In this document: one piece after another, positions 1 to 9,289 of the stretch | Layout: every line of letters starts with the position of its first letter | Numbering within the stretch: position 1 is the stretch's first letter | Assembly: GCA_051747385.1 (NCBI GenBank) | Contig: JBNJGB010000020.1 | Coordinates: 1-64,000 of the forward strand | Direction of reading: 5' to 3' | DNA length: 64,000 bases | Source: JBNJGB01 sp051747385 | GTDB taxonomy: Bacteria > Myxococcota_A > UBA9042 > PHBI01 > JACKFB01 | Position numbers and translations under genes: made by a program | The notes under the pieces: model-generated | Databases searched by the model: none | Told to the model about the DNA's origin: nothing | Seen by the model: only the letters and a program-made list of their open reading frames with translations

Positions 1-2
1 AG

Positions 3-434
3 GACGTCTGCTGCGAGACCGCAGACGGGCTCGTGACCATCCCCGCTTCCGACTGCCCCGACGGACACGCGGTCGACCCCTCCTACTGCGAGGATCCCGT
101 CGACACCATCTGCTGCGAGACGGCCGCAGGCTACATGAACGTCTCGCCCGACGAGTGCCCCGACGGCGCACAGGTCGACCCCTCGTTCTGTGACGGCTGC
201 CTCACGAACCTCGACTGCGAGGACGGCAACGTGGCCGTGGACACGGACGGCGACGGGTGCAACGACACCTGCAAGTCCTGCCCGGACATCGCGTGCGTCC
301 CCGGCCTCACGCCGGTGGACACGGACGGCGACGGCTGCATGGACTCGTGCGAGGGCTGCATGGACCTCGTGTGCCTCGGGGACCAGGAGCCGGTGGACAC
401 GGACGGGGACGGCTGTCCCGACACCTGCCAGTAG
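3..434 (+). CDS. Cys-rich DGDGC-repeat protein (3' end only)
   Basis: This is the C-terminal part of a longer protein; the frame is open through the left edge, so the true start is outside the window. Two kinds of cysteine repeat are visible. The first has a CCETA element followed by CPDG and VDPSxC, seen twice. The second is about 25 residues ending in PVDTDGDGCxDxC, seen three times before the stop. The DxDGDGCxD pattern resembles Ca-binding thrombospondin-3-like or calx loops, and the paired cysteines suggest disulfides, so an extracellular or surface protein is likely. No enzymatic domain is visible. Exact function unknown. Two GC-rich hairpins follow the stop. Confidence 0.7.
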   Translation, partial: DVCCETADGLVTIPASDCPDGHAVDPSYCEDPVDTICCETAAGYMNVSPDECPDGAQVDPSFCDGCLTNLDCEDGNVAVDTDGDGCNDTCKSCPDIACVPGLTPVDTDGDGCMDSCEGCMDLVCLGDQEPVDTDGDGCPDTCQ

Positions 435-448
435 GCCTCGACACCACG

Positions 449-466
449 CCCCGGCTTCGGCCGGGG
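449..466 (+). terminator. GC hairpin with TTCG loop after the Cys-rich gene
   Basis: A perfect 7-bp stem (CCCCGGC/GCCGGGG) closes a TTCG tetraloop 15 bases after the stop codon. There is no T-run, so it may act as a Rho-assisted or structural 3' end rather than a classical intrinsic terminator. Confidence 0.45.
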
Positions 467-477
467 CCCATCCCCGG

Positions 478-509
478 CGCGGGGGCCCGTCATCCGGCGG
501 GCCCCCGCG
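478..509 (+). terminator. second long GC hairpin
   Basis: An arm of the type GCGGGGGCCCG is repeated in inverted order as CGGGCCCCCGC after an eight-base loop. It lies directly downstream of the TTCG hairpin, also without a T-run. Together they probably end transcription of the Cys-rich gene. Confidence 0.4.
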
Positions 510-547
510 TTGCGTTCGGAGCAGCGTGCCCGCAGGACCGCCCCTTC

Positions 548-704
548 CAGGGCAATCGCAAAGTCGGACAAGTGAGGGCGGCGCGGCGGTACGGCGCCCG
601 GCGCCGGATTGTATCCGCTCGGAAACGATGGATTCTGCGCGTTCGAGAGCAGGCAAGGGCAAGGGCAAGGGCAAGGGAGGGCGGTCGACTTTGCGACCGC
701 CCTG
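548..704 (+). repeat. dispersed repeat C, copy 1
   Basis: About 157 bp that recur, inverted and roughly 90 percent identical by eye, at 47432-47594. The unit contains a (GGGCAA)n-like run and ends in a perfect 10-bp stem (678-687 with 694-703) around a six-base loop. No open frame is shared between the copies. It may be a non-autonomous mobile repeat or a structured RNA. The rest of the gap 435-793 holds the two hairpins and nothing else I recognise. Confidence 0.7.
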
Positions 705-793
705 CCGCCCCTTCGCGGCCCGGTTTACGTGCAGGATCGGGGAGTCCATGGTAGCTAACGGGCCGTGGGGCCCGAACCTGCCCCGGACGCGCC

Positions 794-2020
794 ATGTGGA
801 CCGAGACCATGCAGGCATTCGTCGTCCTGGGAGTGGGCTTCTTCGTGGCCCGTCTCCTCGCGGAAGGACTGCGCCGTTGGGGGCTGCTCCACGGGGGCGC
901 GTTGTTCGTGGGGCTGGGCGTGCTCGTGGGGCCCTCGGCCCTGGGGGTCCTCGACCCGGCCGCGCTGGCCGAGCTCGCGCCGGCCGCCGGCATCGCCATC
1001 GGCTGGGTCGGGCTCCAGGCGGGGCTCGCCGTGTCGGCCCGGCGTGACGGCGGCCTCGCGGAGGGCGCGCTCCGGGCCGGCCTGTTCTACGTCTTCACGA
1101 TGCTGCTCCTGGTGGGCGTGGCCATCGCGGCGCTCCTGTGGGTCCTGGATCCGACGGGGTTCGGGCTCGACCTGCCTGCCCTGGCGCTGGCGGCCGCCGT
1201 CGCGGCCGCCGCGGCCGTGGCCGGCAGCCCCGCGTCGGTCCGGCGAGTCGCCCGGCGCTTCGGAGCGTCGGGGCCCGTGTCCGAGGCCGGCGAGAGCCTC
1301 GCGCGCGTCGCCCGGGCCGCGGGCCTCCTGTCCTTCGCCATCGCGCTGGCCTTCCACGGCAGGCCCGCCGTCGACGGGCTCCGCCCCCTGGCCCCGACCG
1401 AGTGGCTCCTGGCGGAGGTGGCCGTCGGCGTCATCCTGGGCGTGGCGGCGGACAGCTTCCTGGGCGAGGAGCCGGACGATCGCCGGCTCTTCGTCGGCCT
1501 GGCCGCGATCAGCGTCTTCGCCACCGGCCTGTCGTGGCACCTCCGCCTGTCGCCCGTGCTCATCAACCTGGTGATCGGCCTCACCCTGGCCAACGTCGGC
1601 CACCGCGAGCCGCGCCACCACCGGGTCGTCACCATCCTGGAGACGCCGACGCTGCACCTTTTGCTGCTGTATGCCGGGGCCGTGTGGGAGCCGCGCGTGG
1701 ACACCGTGGCCTGGGCGCTCCTGGCCGGGCTCGTGGTGGCGCGCCTGCTGATGGCCGTCTTCGCCGGGAGCGTCGCCGCGCGGGCCCTGGACCCCGCCAA
1801 CCCCGGCTTGCGACGCATGGGCTTCATGCTGCTCGGCCAGGGGGCCCCCGCGGTCGCCGTCGCCATCTCATGGTGGATGATGGCGCCGTCCGACGCCGGA
1901 CAGCTTCTCCTCACGGCGATCGTCGGCGCCGTCGTGCTGAACGACCTGTGGGCCGGCCCTGCGGCCCGCGTCGTCCTCGACGAGGCGGGCGAGATCCCGG
2001 CCCTGCGAACGGAGTCCTGA
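794..2020 (+). CDS. Kef-type (CPA2) cation:proton antiporter
   Basis: 408 aa, about 11-13 hydrophobic segments with only short loops. It matches the sodium/proton exchanger fold seen in KefB/KefC membrane domains: the stretch with LGVLVGPSALGVLDP near residues 45-55 corresponds to the conserved LxGxxLGP motif. There is no C-terminal TrkA-N domain, so it is the membrane part only; the regulatory RCK function may come from TrkA encoded 1 nt downstream. It probably exchanges K+ or Na+ for H+ at the inner membrane. The ATG at 794 has no clear Shine-Dalgarno. First gene of a five-gene operon whose junctions are all nearly zero length. Confidence 0.8.
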   Translation: MWTETMQAFVVLGVGFFVARLLAEGLRRWGLLHGGALFVGLGVLVGPSALGVLDPAALAELAPAAGIAIGWVGLQAGLAVSARRDGGLAEGALRAGLFYVFTMLLLVGVAIAALLWVLDPTGFGLDLPALALAAAVAAAAAVAGSPASVRRVARRFGASGPVSEAGESLARVARAAGLLSFAIALAFHGRPAVDGLRPLAPTEWLLAEVAVGVILGVAADSFLGEEPDDRRLFVGLAAISVFATGLSWHLRLSPVLINLVIGLTLANVGHREPRHHRVVTILETPTLHLLLLYAGAVWEPRVDTVAWALLAGLVVARLLMAVFAGSVAARALDPANPGLRRMGFMLLGQGAPAVAVAISWWMMAPSDAGQLLLTAIVGAVVLNDLWAGPAARVVLDEAGEIPALRTES

Positions 2021-2021
2021 C

Positions 2022-3368
2022 ATGCGCATGGTCATCTGCGGGATGGGCGAGGTCGGGCGCCACCTGGCCGCCGAGCTGGCCGAGGGCGGCCAGGACGTGG
2101 TCGCGGTCGACCGGAGCCACGGCGCCCTGAGCGACGTGGAGGCCGGCATGGACGTGCTGACCCTCCACGGCCACGCCGCCCTGCCCGACACCCTCCGACA
2201 GGCCGGGGCCTCCCGGGCGGAGCTGGTGGCCGCCGTCACCGACAACGACGAGGTCAACCTGGTCACGGCCCTCGCGGCCCGGCACCAGGGGGCCTCGTTC
2301 ACCGTGGCGCGAGTCAACAACCGCGACTACTTCCCCGACCGCACGGGCTGGGTGGAGGACCTCTTCGGCGTCGACCTGGCCCTGTGCCCCGGCCTGCTGG
2401 CGGGCGCCGAGGTGGTGCGCCTCACGCGCGCCGGCACCGTGGACTACGTCGAGGACTTCGCCGGCCACCTCATCCAGGTGATGGTGGTCTCGGTGGACGA
2501 GGACGTGCCCGCCGCGGGCCGAGCCGCCGCCCAGCTCGCCCTGCCCACCGGGTGCCGCGTGCTCGCGGTCATCCGGGACGAGGAGAGCCAGACCCCGGAG
2601 AGCGTCCCGCACCTCCAGCCGGAGGACCGCGTCGTCATCTCCGGCCCGGCGCAGACCCTCTATCAGCTCGACCGCCTCTTCCGCGGCGAGGGACGACGGC
2701 GGGGACGCGCCCTGGTGGTGGGCGGCGGCGACGTGGGGACGAACATCGCCACGGAGCTCCTCAAGATCATGGACTCGGTCATCCTCGCCGATCGGGATCC
2801 GGAGCGCTGCGCCCGGCTGGCGGAGAGCAGCGCCATGTCCGGCGTCCAGATCGCCCGGGGCGAGGGCACGAGCATGCCGTTCCTCCAGGAGCTGGACGTG
2901 AGCCACGCCCGCGCCTTCGTCGCCACGACGCGCGCGGACGAGGTCAACCTCATGGGGACGCTGCTGTCCAAGCAGCTCGGGGCCGAGCGCGCCATCGCCC
3001 TGCTCCACCGGCCCGACTACGCGGACGTCTACCGCGCCCTGGGCATCGACTGGACGGTGAGCCCCCGCCTCCTGGTCTCCCGCGAGATCCTGCACTTCCT
3101 GCGCCGCCGCCGCGAGGCCGTGCAGGCCACGATCCCCATCGACAACAGCGTCATCATGGAGCTCCAGGTCCAGAAGCGCTCCCGCCTGAGGGGGAAGCGC
3201 CTGTTCGACATGGACCTGCCGCACGGGGTCGTGCCGGCCGCCGTGGCGCGGGGTCGCCAGCTCCTGGAGGAGCCCGAGCTGGTGGAGCTCCAAGCGGGCG
3301 ACGTGGTCGTCGTGTACGCTCCCGAGCGCGCCGTGGCGGGCGCCCGACGTGCCCTGCTCCGGAGGTAG
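2022..3368 (+). CDS. trkA: Trk system potassium uptake regulator TrkA
   Basis: 448 aa, the usual TrkA length. Two RCK modules in tandem are visible: an N-terminal Rossmann motif GMGEVG within the first ten residues and a second one, GGGDVG, near residue 234, each followed by a TrkA-C-type domain. It forms the cytosolic, nucleotide-binding ring that gates TrkH. The start lies 1 nt after the antiporter stop and the next gene, trkH, begins 3 nt after its own stop, so translation is coupled. Family assignment is firm; whether it also controls the two antiporter-like proteins of the operon is inference. Confidence 0.93.
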   Translation: MRMVICGMGEVGRHLAAELAEGGQDVVAVDRSHGALSDVEAGMDVLTLHGHAALPDTLRQAGASRAELVAAVTDNDEVNLVTALAARHQGASFTVARVNNRDYFPDRTGWVEDLFGVDLALCPGLLAGAEVVRLTRAGTVDYVEDFAGHLIQVMVVSVDEDVPAAGRAAAQLALPTGCRVLAVIRDEESQTPESVPHLQPEDRVVISGPAQTLYQLDRLFRGEGRRRGRALVVGGGDVGTNIATELLKIMDSVILADRDPERCARLAESSAMSGVQIARGEGTSMPFLQELDVSHARAFVATTRADEVNLMGTLLSKQLGAERAIALLHRPDYADVYRALGIDWTVSPRLLVSREILHFLRRRREAVQATIPIDNSVIMELQVQKRSRLRGKRLFDMDLPHGVVPAAVARGRQLLEEPELVELQAGDVVVVYAPERAVAGARRALLRR

Positions 3369-3371
3369 CGC

Positions 3372-4820
3372 TTGAACTACGGCCTGGCCGCGAAGCTGCT
3401 GGCGCGCCTGTTCTGGGTGCTGGCCCTCGCCATGCTCACGGCGATCCCGTGGGGGTGGGCGGCCGAGGACCACGGGGGCGCCGAGGGGCTCGCCACGGCG
3501 GCCGGGCTGTCCATCGTCCTGGGCGGGATCCTGGCGCTGTTCGGTCGCCGCGCCGACGAGACCATGCGCATCCGCGACGCCCTCCTGGTCGTCACGGCCG
3601 GCTGGCTGTTCGCCGGTGTGCTGGGCGCGCTGCCCTACGTGATCGACGGGGCCATCCCGAAGTTCCACGACGCCTTCTTCGAGACCGTGAGCGGCTTCAC
3701 GACCACGGGCTCCACCATCCTGCGGGACATCGAGGCCCTCCCCAGGGCGCTCCACTTCTGGCGCATCACCGCGCACTGGCTGGGCGGCCTGGGCATCGTC
3801 GTCCTGTTCGTCGCCCTGTTTCCCCAGCTGGGCGTGGGCGCCAAGCACCTGTTCAAGAGCGAGGTGCCGGGCCCCATCACCGAGGGCCTCCGCCCCAAGA
3901 TCAAGCACACGGCCATGTTCCTGTGGTGGATCTACGTCGGGCTCACGGCCACGGAGGCGCTCCTGCTGTGGCTCGTGGGCATGACGCCGTTCGACGCGGT
4001 CGCCCACGCCATGTCCAACCTGGCGACCGGCGGCTTCTCGACGCGCGGAGCCAGCATCGCCGCCTTCGACAGCCCCGCCATCGAGTGGATCATCTGCCTG
4101 TTCATGTACCTGGCCGGCGTCAACTTCGCGCTCCACTACGCGGCGCTGAGCGGGCGCCTCCGCCAGTCCCTCCGCGACGGGGAGTGGCGCGTCTACACGG
4201 GTGTCGTCATCTTCTTCACCGTGGTCGTGTCCGTGTGGATCCTCCCGCTCCACGGGGGGGACGTGGAGACGGCGGTCCGCAAGGCCCTCTTCCAGGTCCT
4301 CGCCATCGCCACGACCACCGGCTTCGGCACCGACGACTTCGAGGTCTGGCCCATCTTCCCGCAGTTCATCCTCGTGGCCCTCATGTTCGTCGGGGGCTCC
4401 GCGGGCAGCACGGCGGGCGGCATGAAGATCAGCCGGATCGTGATCCTGGTGAGGACCGCCCTCATCGAGGTCGGCCAGACCGTCCGTCCGCACGCGGTCC
4501 GCGCCGTGAAGGTGGGCCGGACCGCCATCCGCGGGGACGTGCTCAAGCAGGTGTACGCCTTCGCGGTCCTCTTCCCCGCCACCGTCATGCTCTGCACCCT
4601 GGTCGTCGCCTTCCACGGGGTGGACATGGTGACCTCGTTCTCCGCCGCCCTGACCTGCGTGGGCAACGTCGGCCCGGGCTTCGGAGACGTGGGCCCGACG
4701 GACAACTTCGCGTTCCTGCCGGCCTCGGCGAAGCTCGTGCTCACCTTCGGGATGATCCTCGGGCGCCTCGAGTTCTTCACCGTGCTGGCGCTGCTGCTGC
4801 CCTCGACGTGGAGGCGATGA
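3372..4820 (+). CDS. trkH: Trk potassium uptake membrane protein TrkH
   Basis: 482 aa integral membrane protein. Four pore-loop filter motifs with the single conserved glycines can be read: SGFTTTGST, NLATGGFST, ATTTGFGTDD and TCVGNVGPGFG. These are the hallmarks of the TrkH/KtrB superfamily of K+ translocators. The start used is TTG, 3 nt after trkA; no better ATG exists upstream in frame without overlapping trkA. Its TGA overlaps the ATG of the antiporter-ATPase gene (ATGA), indicating translational coupling. It takes up K+ across the inner membrane with TrkA. Confidence 0.93.
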   Translation: MNYGLAAKLLARLFWVLALAMLTAIPWGWAAEDHGGAEGLATAAGLSIVLGGILALFGRRADETMRIRDALLVVTAGWLFAGVLGALPYVIDGAIPKFHDAFFETVSGFTTTGSTILRDIEALPRALHFWRITAHWLGGLGIVVLFVALFPQLGVGAKHLFKSEVPGPITEGLRPKIKHTAMFLWWIYVGLTATEALLLWLVGMTPFDAVAHAMSNLATGGFSTRGASIAAFDSPAIEWIICLFMYLAGVNFALHYAALSGRLRQSLRDGEWRVYTGVVIFFTVVVSVWILPLHGGDVETAVRKALFQVLAIATTTGFGTDDFEVWPIFPQFILVALMFVGGSAGSTAGGMKISRIVILVRTALIEVGQTVRPHAVRAVKVGRTAIRGDVLKQVYAFAVLFPATVMLCTLVVAFHGVDMVTSFSAALTCVGNVGPGFGDVGPTDNFAFLPASAKLVLTFGMILGRLEFFTVLALLLPSTWRR

Positions 4821-7800
4821 TGCGGCGCTGGCTCGTCCTGGTCGTGCTCGTGGCCGTCTGGCTCGGCGTCGCGTTCGTCGAGCTCGTGGGCGGCACCCCG
4901 CCCGCCGGCCTGCCGACCGCCGCCGTGGGCCTGGGACTCCTGGCGGCCCTCGTCGCCGGCGAGACCCTCCACCGCTTCGGCGTCCCGCGCCTGCTCGGCT
5001 ACGTCGCGGCCGGGGTGGTCCTCGGCCCCGCGGCCGGCTTCCTCGACGCCCGCCTCGTCTGGCACCTCGTCCCGCTGGAGACGACCGCCCTGGCCCTGCT
5101 GGCCTTCCAGGCGGGCTTCTGCCTCGACATCCGGAGCGATCGCGCCGCCCGACGGCCCGCCGTCACCATCCTCCTCACCACGGCGCTGCTGGTCCCCGCG
5201 CTCACGGGCCTGGTCGCCCTGGGCGCCGCCGACCTCCTCCCGGCCCTGGCCTCGGAGCCCGGCGCGGCGCACGCCTTCGCTCTGGTCGCCGGCACCCTGG
5301 CCCTCGGGACCTCCCCCGTCGTCCTCTCCGCGGTGTTCGAGGACTCGGGCGCCGCCGGCCGCCTGAGCAACGTCTCCCTCTCGGTGGCCCTCGCCAAGGC
5401 CCTCCTGGTCCCGCTGGCCCTCGCGCTGGCCCTGTCCCGGGCCTCCGAAGGCCTGCCCGACATGGCGACGTCCCCGTCCGCCCTGGCCGACGTGACGACC
5501 ACCTCCGTGGGCCTGGGCGTGGCCCTGGCGATGCTCGTCCTCGTCGTGGCGCGATCCCTCGGGCGCCACGCCATGGTGCCCCTGCTGGTGCTCGTCCTCG
5601 CGGCGATGCCCCTCCTCCTGGACCTCGGCGCCGAGCCGGTCCTGGCCTTCGCGGTGGGCGGCCTCGCCGTGCGCTGGAGCAGCGGCCGCGCCTCCGAGGA
5701 AATCGGCCGTGGCGTGCGGCGCGTGGGGCTCCCCGCCGCCCTGGTGCTCTTCACGCTGCTGGGCGCCGACCTCCCCGTCCCCCGCCTGTGGCCCGTCGCC
5801 GCCGCCGCCGGCGCCCTGTTCGTGGCGCGCGCCCTGGGCCTCTGGATCGCCACCGCCCTGGGCAACCGCCTGGGAGGTCGCCACCGCGCGCTCCGTGGCT
5901 GGGGCTGGCTGGCGTTCCTGCCCCAGGGTCCCGTCACGCTGGCGCTGCTGTCCCTGGCCGTGCGGGAGATGGGCGCGGCCGGCCGCGCCACCTCCGACGT
6001 CCTGGGTCTCCTGGCCGCGCTCCACCTGATCGTCGGGCCCCTGGCCGCCAAGCTGGCCGTCCGCCGGGCCGGGGAGCTTCCGACGGAGGAGGCCGAGGAG
6101 AAGGCCGCCGCCGAGGAGGTGGGCGAGGCCGAGCCCACGGCCGAGGAGATCATGCCGCCGAAGGAGGCGCGCCCCGATCCCCTCCTCGAGGTGGAGGGCC
6201 CCCACGAGGCGACGCCGAACCGGGAGTGGCGCCGCGCCGTCCAGAGCCTGGTGCTGCTGCGGAGCCAGGTCCGGCGCCAGGGGGTCCAGGCCCGCATCGA
6301 TCGCATCGGGGACGTGCTGCGCGTGACCGGCGGCCAGGCGCGCCAGACGATCCAGGTGGCCTCGGAGGCGTGCGGCCGCGCCGAGGACGCCGAGGCGATC
6401 CGCGAGGCGCTCCTGGAGCACCGCGAGAACCTGGCCTCCCAGAACCGCAGCGTGCTGGAGGACTTCGCGCCCCCGGCCCTGGACGACCGGGCCGTCCCCG
6501 TCCTGCACCTCCTCGAGGAGCAGGTGGAGCAGGTGGTCCGGGAGGCGCCCGCGGAGCTCCTCGTCCCGGAGACGACCAGGGTGCTCACGCCGGCCCCGGG
6601 GGATCCGGCCTGGGTGCGCGCATCGAAGCTGGCCAAGCGGGCCCTCCGCGCGGCGGAGCGGTTCTTCGGCCGCCCCCGCCCCCTCCGCACGATCCCGTTC
6701 CGGCGCATCGTCCGCCGCGTGGTGGCCGGCGAGCTCGTCAGCCGGATGTCGGCGCTGGAGACCCTGGTGGCCCGGGCCGAGTTCAAGGCCTTCCGGCGCC
6801 TGGAGACCCTGCTCCGGAGCGCCGACTGGGTGCTCGTCGACGCCCTGGAGCGCGTGGACGACGGCTCCGGACCCGAGGAGACCCGCGAGTACATGCAGGA
6901 GTGCCTGGTGGGCCTGCGCGAGGCCAGCCGGGAGGCCCGGGACGATCTCCGGCGCCTCGCGGACGAACCCATGATGCGCTTCTCCGAGGAGGCCGCCCGG
7001 GCTGCGCGGCGCATCGCGGAGCTGGCGGACGTGGCCGGGACGTTCCAGATGCGGGAGCGGGACCTGCGCTATGCGTCGGTGGCGCCGGGCGTGCGGGAGG
7101 CCGTCTCCGCAGCGGACGTGGATCGCCGCACGTGGGGCATCCGCCAGGCCGCCATCCTCGAGCGGATCGGCCTGGGCCTGCGCCTCGTCGAGATGAAGGG
7201 CCAGCTCCGCGAGGCCGCCCTGGAGGCCGCCCTGGGCCCGCCCCAGCGCATGCACTCCCGGATCGGCGAGCTGCTGCGGCTCGCCCTGGACCGCGCCCGG
7301 GCCTCGCAGGAGGCGGTGGCCCGGCCGGAGATCGACCCGACCGACGTCCTCAAGGGCCTCCTGGACGAGCTCCGGCGCCGAGTCGCGCGGCCCGTAGAGG
7401 GCGTCATGCACGCGCTCCGCTCGGCGGGCGTCGTGGACCGGCTGGTGGGCTCCCTGGACACGGTGACGGCGCCCCTGCCGGAGGAGGTCTCCCTGCTCCC
7501 GGAGGCGGAGATCGTGGCGCTGCTGCGCGGCCAACCCACGGCGGGCGAGCCGGTGCCCGTGGCGGTTCGGCGGGTGTCGCGGACGTTCTTCGACCAGCGG
7601 ATCACCGTGCGGCTGGTCGAGCACATGCGCGCCCTGGAGACCTCCGCCGAGGAGGCGGTGGCCGGGATCCGCGACGCCATGCGCCTCCTGACCCTGCAGG
7701 TCGGTCGCGAGGACCGCGCGGACGAGGAGATCGGCGAGGAGCAGGCGGGGCAGCGCCCGGAGCCGTCCGAGGAGCTCCCCACCGAGGAGGAGGAGGGGGC

Positions 7801-9289
7801 CGAGACCCGCGCCGAGGCCCGTGTCACGCGGGTCGTGGAGACCCTGGACGCCGTGGCCGAGCGGCTCGAGCGGGAGATCGATCAGACCTCCGACACCTCC
7901 GAGGCCCTCGTGCGGGAGGTGGGCCGCGCGGAGACCGGAGCGTCGATGGAGCTCTGGAGCCGCCTGCAGGAGGAGGCCGCCCGGGGCCGGCTGGAGCACG
8001 CCGCCCACGGTGTGCGCCGGTGGGCCCGGGAGATCCTCCCGCGGCTGGGGAACCACCCGCGCATCGCCCGCATTCGGGAGGAGTGGGGCCGGATTTGGGG
8101 GCGCGTCGCCGCCACCTGGGGGCGCGTGGAGGCCCGCGCCGACCTCACCCTGGGCGGCCCCGAGCGCATCCGCCTGGCCCTGCGAGAGCTGACCCCCGCC
8201 GCGCAGGACCTGCCCTACGTCTACGGCAAGCTCTTCTCCCTGGATCCCACGGAGAACGACGCCTTCGTCGTGGATCGGGACCGGGAGATGGCCCTGGTGC
8301 GGGAGCGGATCCGCCGCCGCGGGGGTGGCGCCATCGTCGTGGCGGGCCGCCGGGGCAGCGGGCGCTCCAGCCTCGTGCGCGTGGCCATCGGTCGCGGGCT
8401 GAGCGAGCGCCCCATCGTATGGCTCGAGGCCGATCGCCCCTTCCACAGCGCCGCCCGCCTGCACAAGTGGGTCGCCCGGGCCGCCGGCATCACCGACGCG
8501 GAGCCCACGGCCCGGGGCGTGGCCGCGGAGCTTCGACAGCGCGCCCCCATCCTGGTGCTGGACGGCCTGGAGCGGATGGTGGAGCGCAGCGCCCGCGGCC
8601 TGGAGGCCATGGAGGGCCTGGCCTCCCTGATCGCGGCCACCTCCCGCTCCACCCTCTGGATCATGACCGCGGAGACCTCGCTCCTGCGCCTCATGGAGGA
8701 GGTCAGCCCCCTCGGGGATCTCTTCGGGACCATCATCCGGATGCGGCCGCTGGGGCCCGACGCCATCCGGACGGCGGTGGAGCGGCGTCACCGCCTGAGC
8801 GGCCTCGACCTGAAGTTCCGCGGCCCGAAGCGCCTGAGCCTCCGCCGGCTCCGCTGGCGCCTGGGCCGGACCTCCGCCGAGGACGAGTACTTCCGACGCC
8901 TGGCACGCCTGAGCCGCGGGCGTCCACGGACGGCGCTGCAGCTCTGGACCCTGAGCCTCGACCCGGTCGACGATCGGAGCTTCGAGGTGCGCCCCTGCCC
9001 CAGGCCCGACCTGACCGAGATGTCCGACCTTCCGCCCCACCTGAGCGCCGCGCTGGCGGTGGCCCTGGCCCACGGGGTCCTCGACCGGCGCCACCTCCAG
9101 CAGTCTCTCGGCTGGCCCGCGGTCCGCGCCCGGGCCGCCCTCCACGCCCTGGCCGCTACGGGCCTCCTCGAAGCGCGCCCCCGGACGGACGGGGAGATCA
9201 CCTGGATGGTGCCGCCCTGGTCCGAGGCGTCCATCCAGCACCACCTGCGCGAGCGGGGCCTGCTCGCCAGCGACGGGAGGGCGCCATGA
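4817..9289 (+). CDS. antiporter domain fused to helical region and P-loop ATPase
   Basis: 1490 aa with an unusual layout. Residues about 1-415 are a second Kef/CPA2-type antiporter domain, with the LLGYVAAGVVLGP motif near residue 60 and about 12 membrane segments. An acidic Glu/Ala linker follows, then roughly 700 residues of charged, probably helical cytosolic sequence. The C-terminal third has a Walker A (GRRGSGRSS, near 1177-1185) and a Walker B (LVLDGLE, near 1247-1253), then a winged-helix-like tail, as in STAND/AAA-type ATPases. It overlaps trkH and the mscS-like gene by 4 nt each. The function is unknown; an ATP-controlled or self-signalling cation exchanger is inferred from context. 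Start could be the second ATG at 4820. Confidence 0.75.
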   Translation: MMRRWLVLVVLVAVWLGVAFVELVGGTPPAGLPTAAVGLGLLAALVAGETLHRFGVPRLLGYVAAGVVLGPAAGFLDARLVWHLVPLETTALALLAFQAGFCLDIRSDRAARRPAVTILLTTALLVPALTGLVALGAADLLPALASEPGAAHAFALVAGTLALGTSPVVLSAVFEDSGAAGRLSNVSLSVALAKALLVPLALALALSRASEGLPDMATSPSALADVTTTSVGLGVALAMLVLVVARSLGRHAMVPLLVLVLAAMPLLLDLGAEPVLAFAVGGLAVRWSSGRASEEIGRGVRRVGLPAALVLFTLLGADLPVPRLWPVAAAAGALFVARALGLWIATALGNRLGGRHRALRGWGWLAFLPQGPVTLALLSLAVREMGAAGRATSDVLGLLAALHLIVGPLAAKLAVRRAGELPTEEAEEKAAAEEVGEAEPTAEEIMPPKEARPDPLLEVEGPHEATPNREWRRAVQSLVLLRSQVRRQGVQARIDRIGDVLRVTGGQARQTIQVASEACGRAEDAEAIREALLEHRENLASQNRSVLEDFAPPALDDRAVPVLHLLEEQVEQVVREAPAELLVPETTRVLTPAPGDPAWVRASKLAKRALRAAERFFGRPRPLRTIPFRRIVRRVVAGELVSRMSALETLVARAEFKAFRRLETLLRSADWVLVDALERVDDGSGPEETREYMQECLVGLREASREARDDLRRLADEPMMRFSEEAARAARRIAELADVAGTFQMRERDLRYASVAPGVREAVSAADVDRRTWGIRQAAILERIGLGLRLVEMKGQLREAALEAALGPPQRMHSRIGELLRLALDRARASQEAVARPEIDPTDVLKGLLDELRRRVARPVEGVMHALRSAGVVDRLVGSLDTVTAPLPEEVSLLPEAEIVALLRGQPTAGEPVPVAVRRVSRTFFDQRITVRLVEHMRALETSAEEAVAGIRDAMRLLTLQVGREDRADEEIGEEQAGQRPEPSEELPTEEEEGAETRAEARVTRVVETLDAVAERLEREIDQTSDTSEALVREVGRAETGASMELWSRLQEEAARGRLEHAAHGVRRWAREILPRLGNHPRIARIREEWGRIWGRVAATWGRVEARADLTLGGPERIRLALRELTPAAQDLPYVYGKLFSLDPTENDAFVVDRDREMALVRERIRRRGGGAIVVAGRRGSGRSSLVRVAIGRGLSERPIVWLEADRPFHSAARLHKWVARAAGITDAEPTARGVAAELRQRAPILVLDGLERMVERSARGLEAMEGLASLIAATSRSTLWIMTAETSLLRLMEEVSPLGDLFGTIIRMRPLGPDAIRTAVERRHRLSGLDLKFRGPKRLSLRRLRWRLGRTSAEDEYFRRLARLSRGRPRTALQLWTLSLDPVDDRSFEVRPCPRPDLTEMSDLPPHLSAALAVALAHGVLDRRHLQQSLGWPAVRARAALHALAATGLLEARPRTDGEITWMVPPWSEASIQHHLRERGLLASDGRAP

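Noticed and set aside
2384..4816. Continuous open frame in front of the antiporter-ATPase gene
   Set aside because: It runs antisense in codon phase through trkA and trkH, is Arg/Pro/Gly-rich and has no domain; it is a GC-driven shadow. The real gene begins at 4817.
4193..9244. Very long minus-strand frame opposite the antiporter-ATPase gene
   Set aside because: Composition is Gly/Arg/Gln/His-rich without motifs, exactly opposite a gene with clear domains; typical antisense frame in high-GC DNA.
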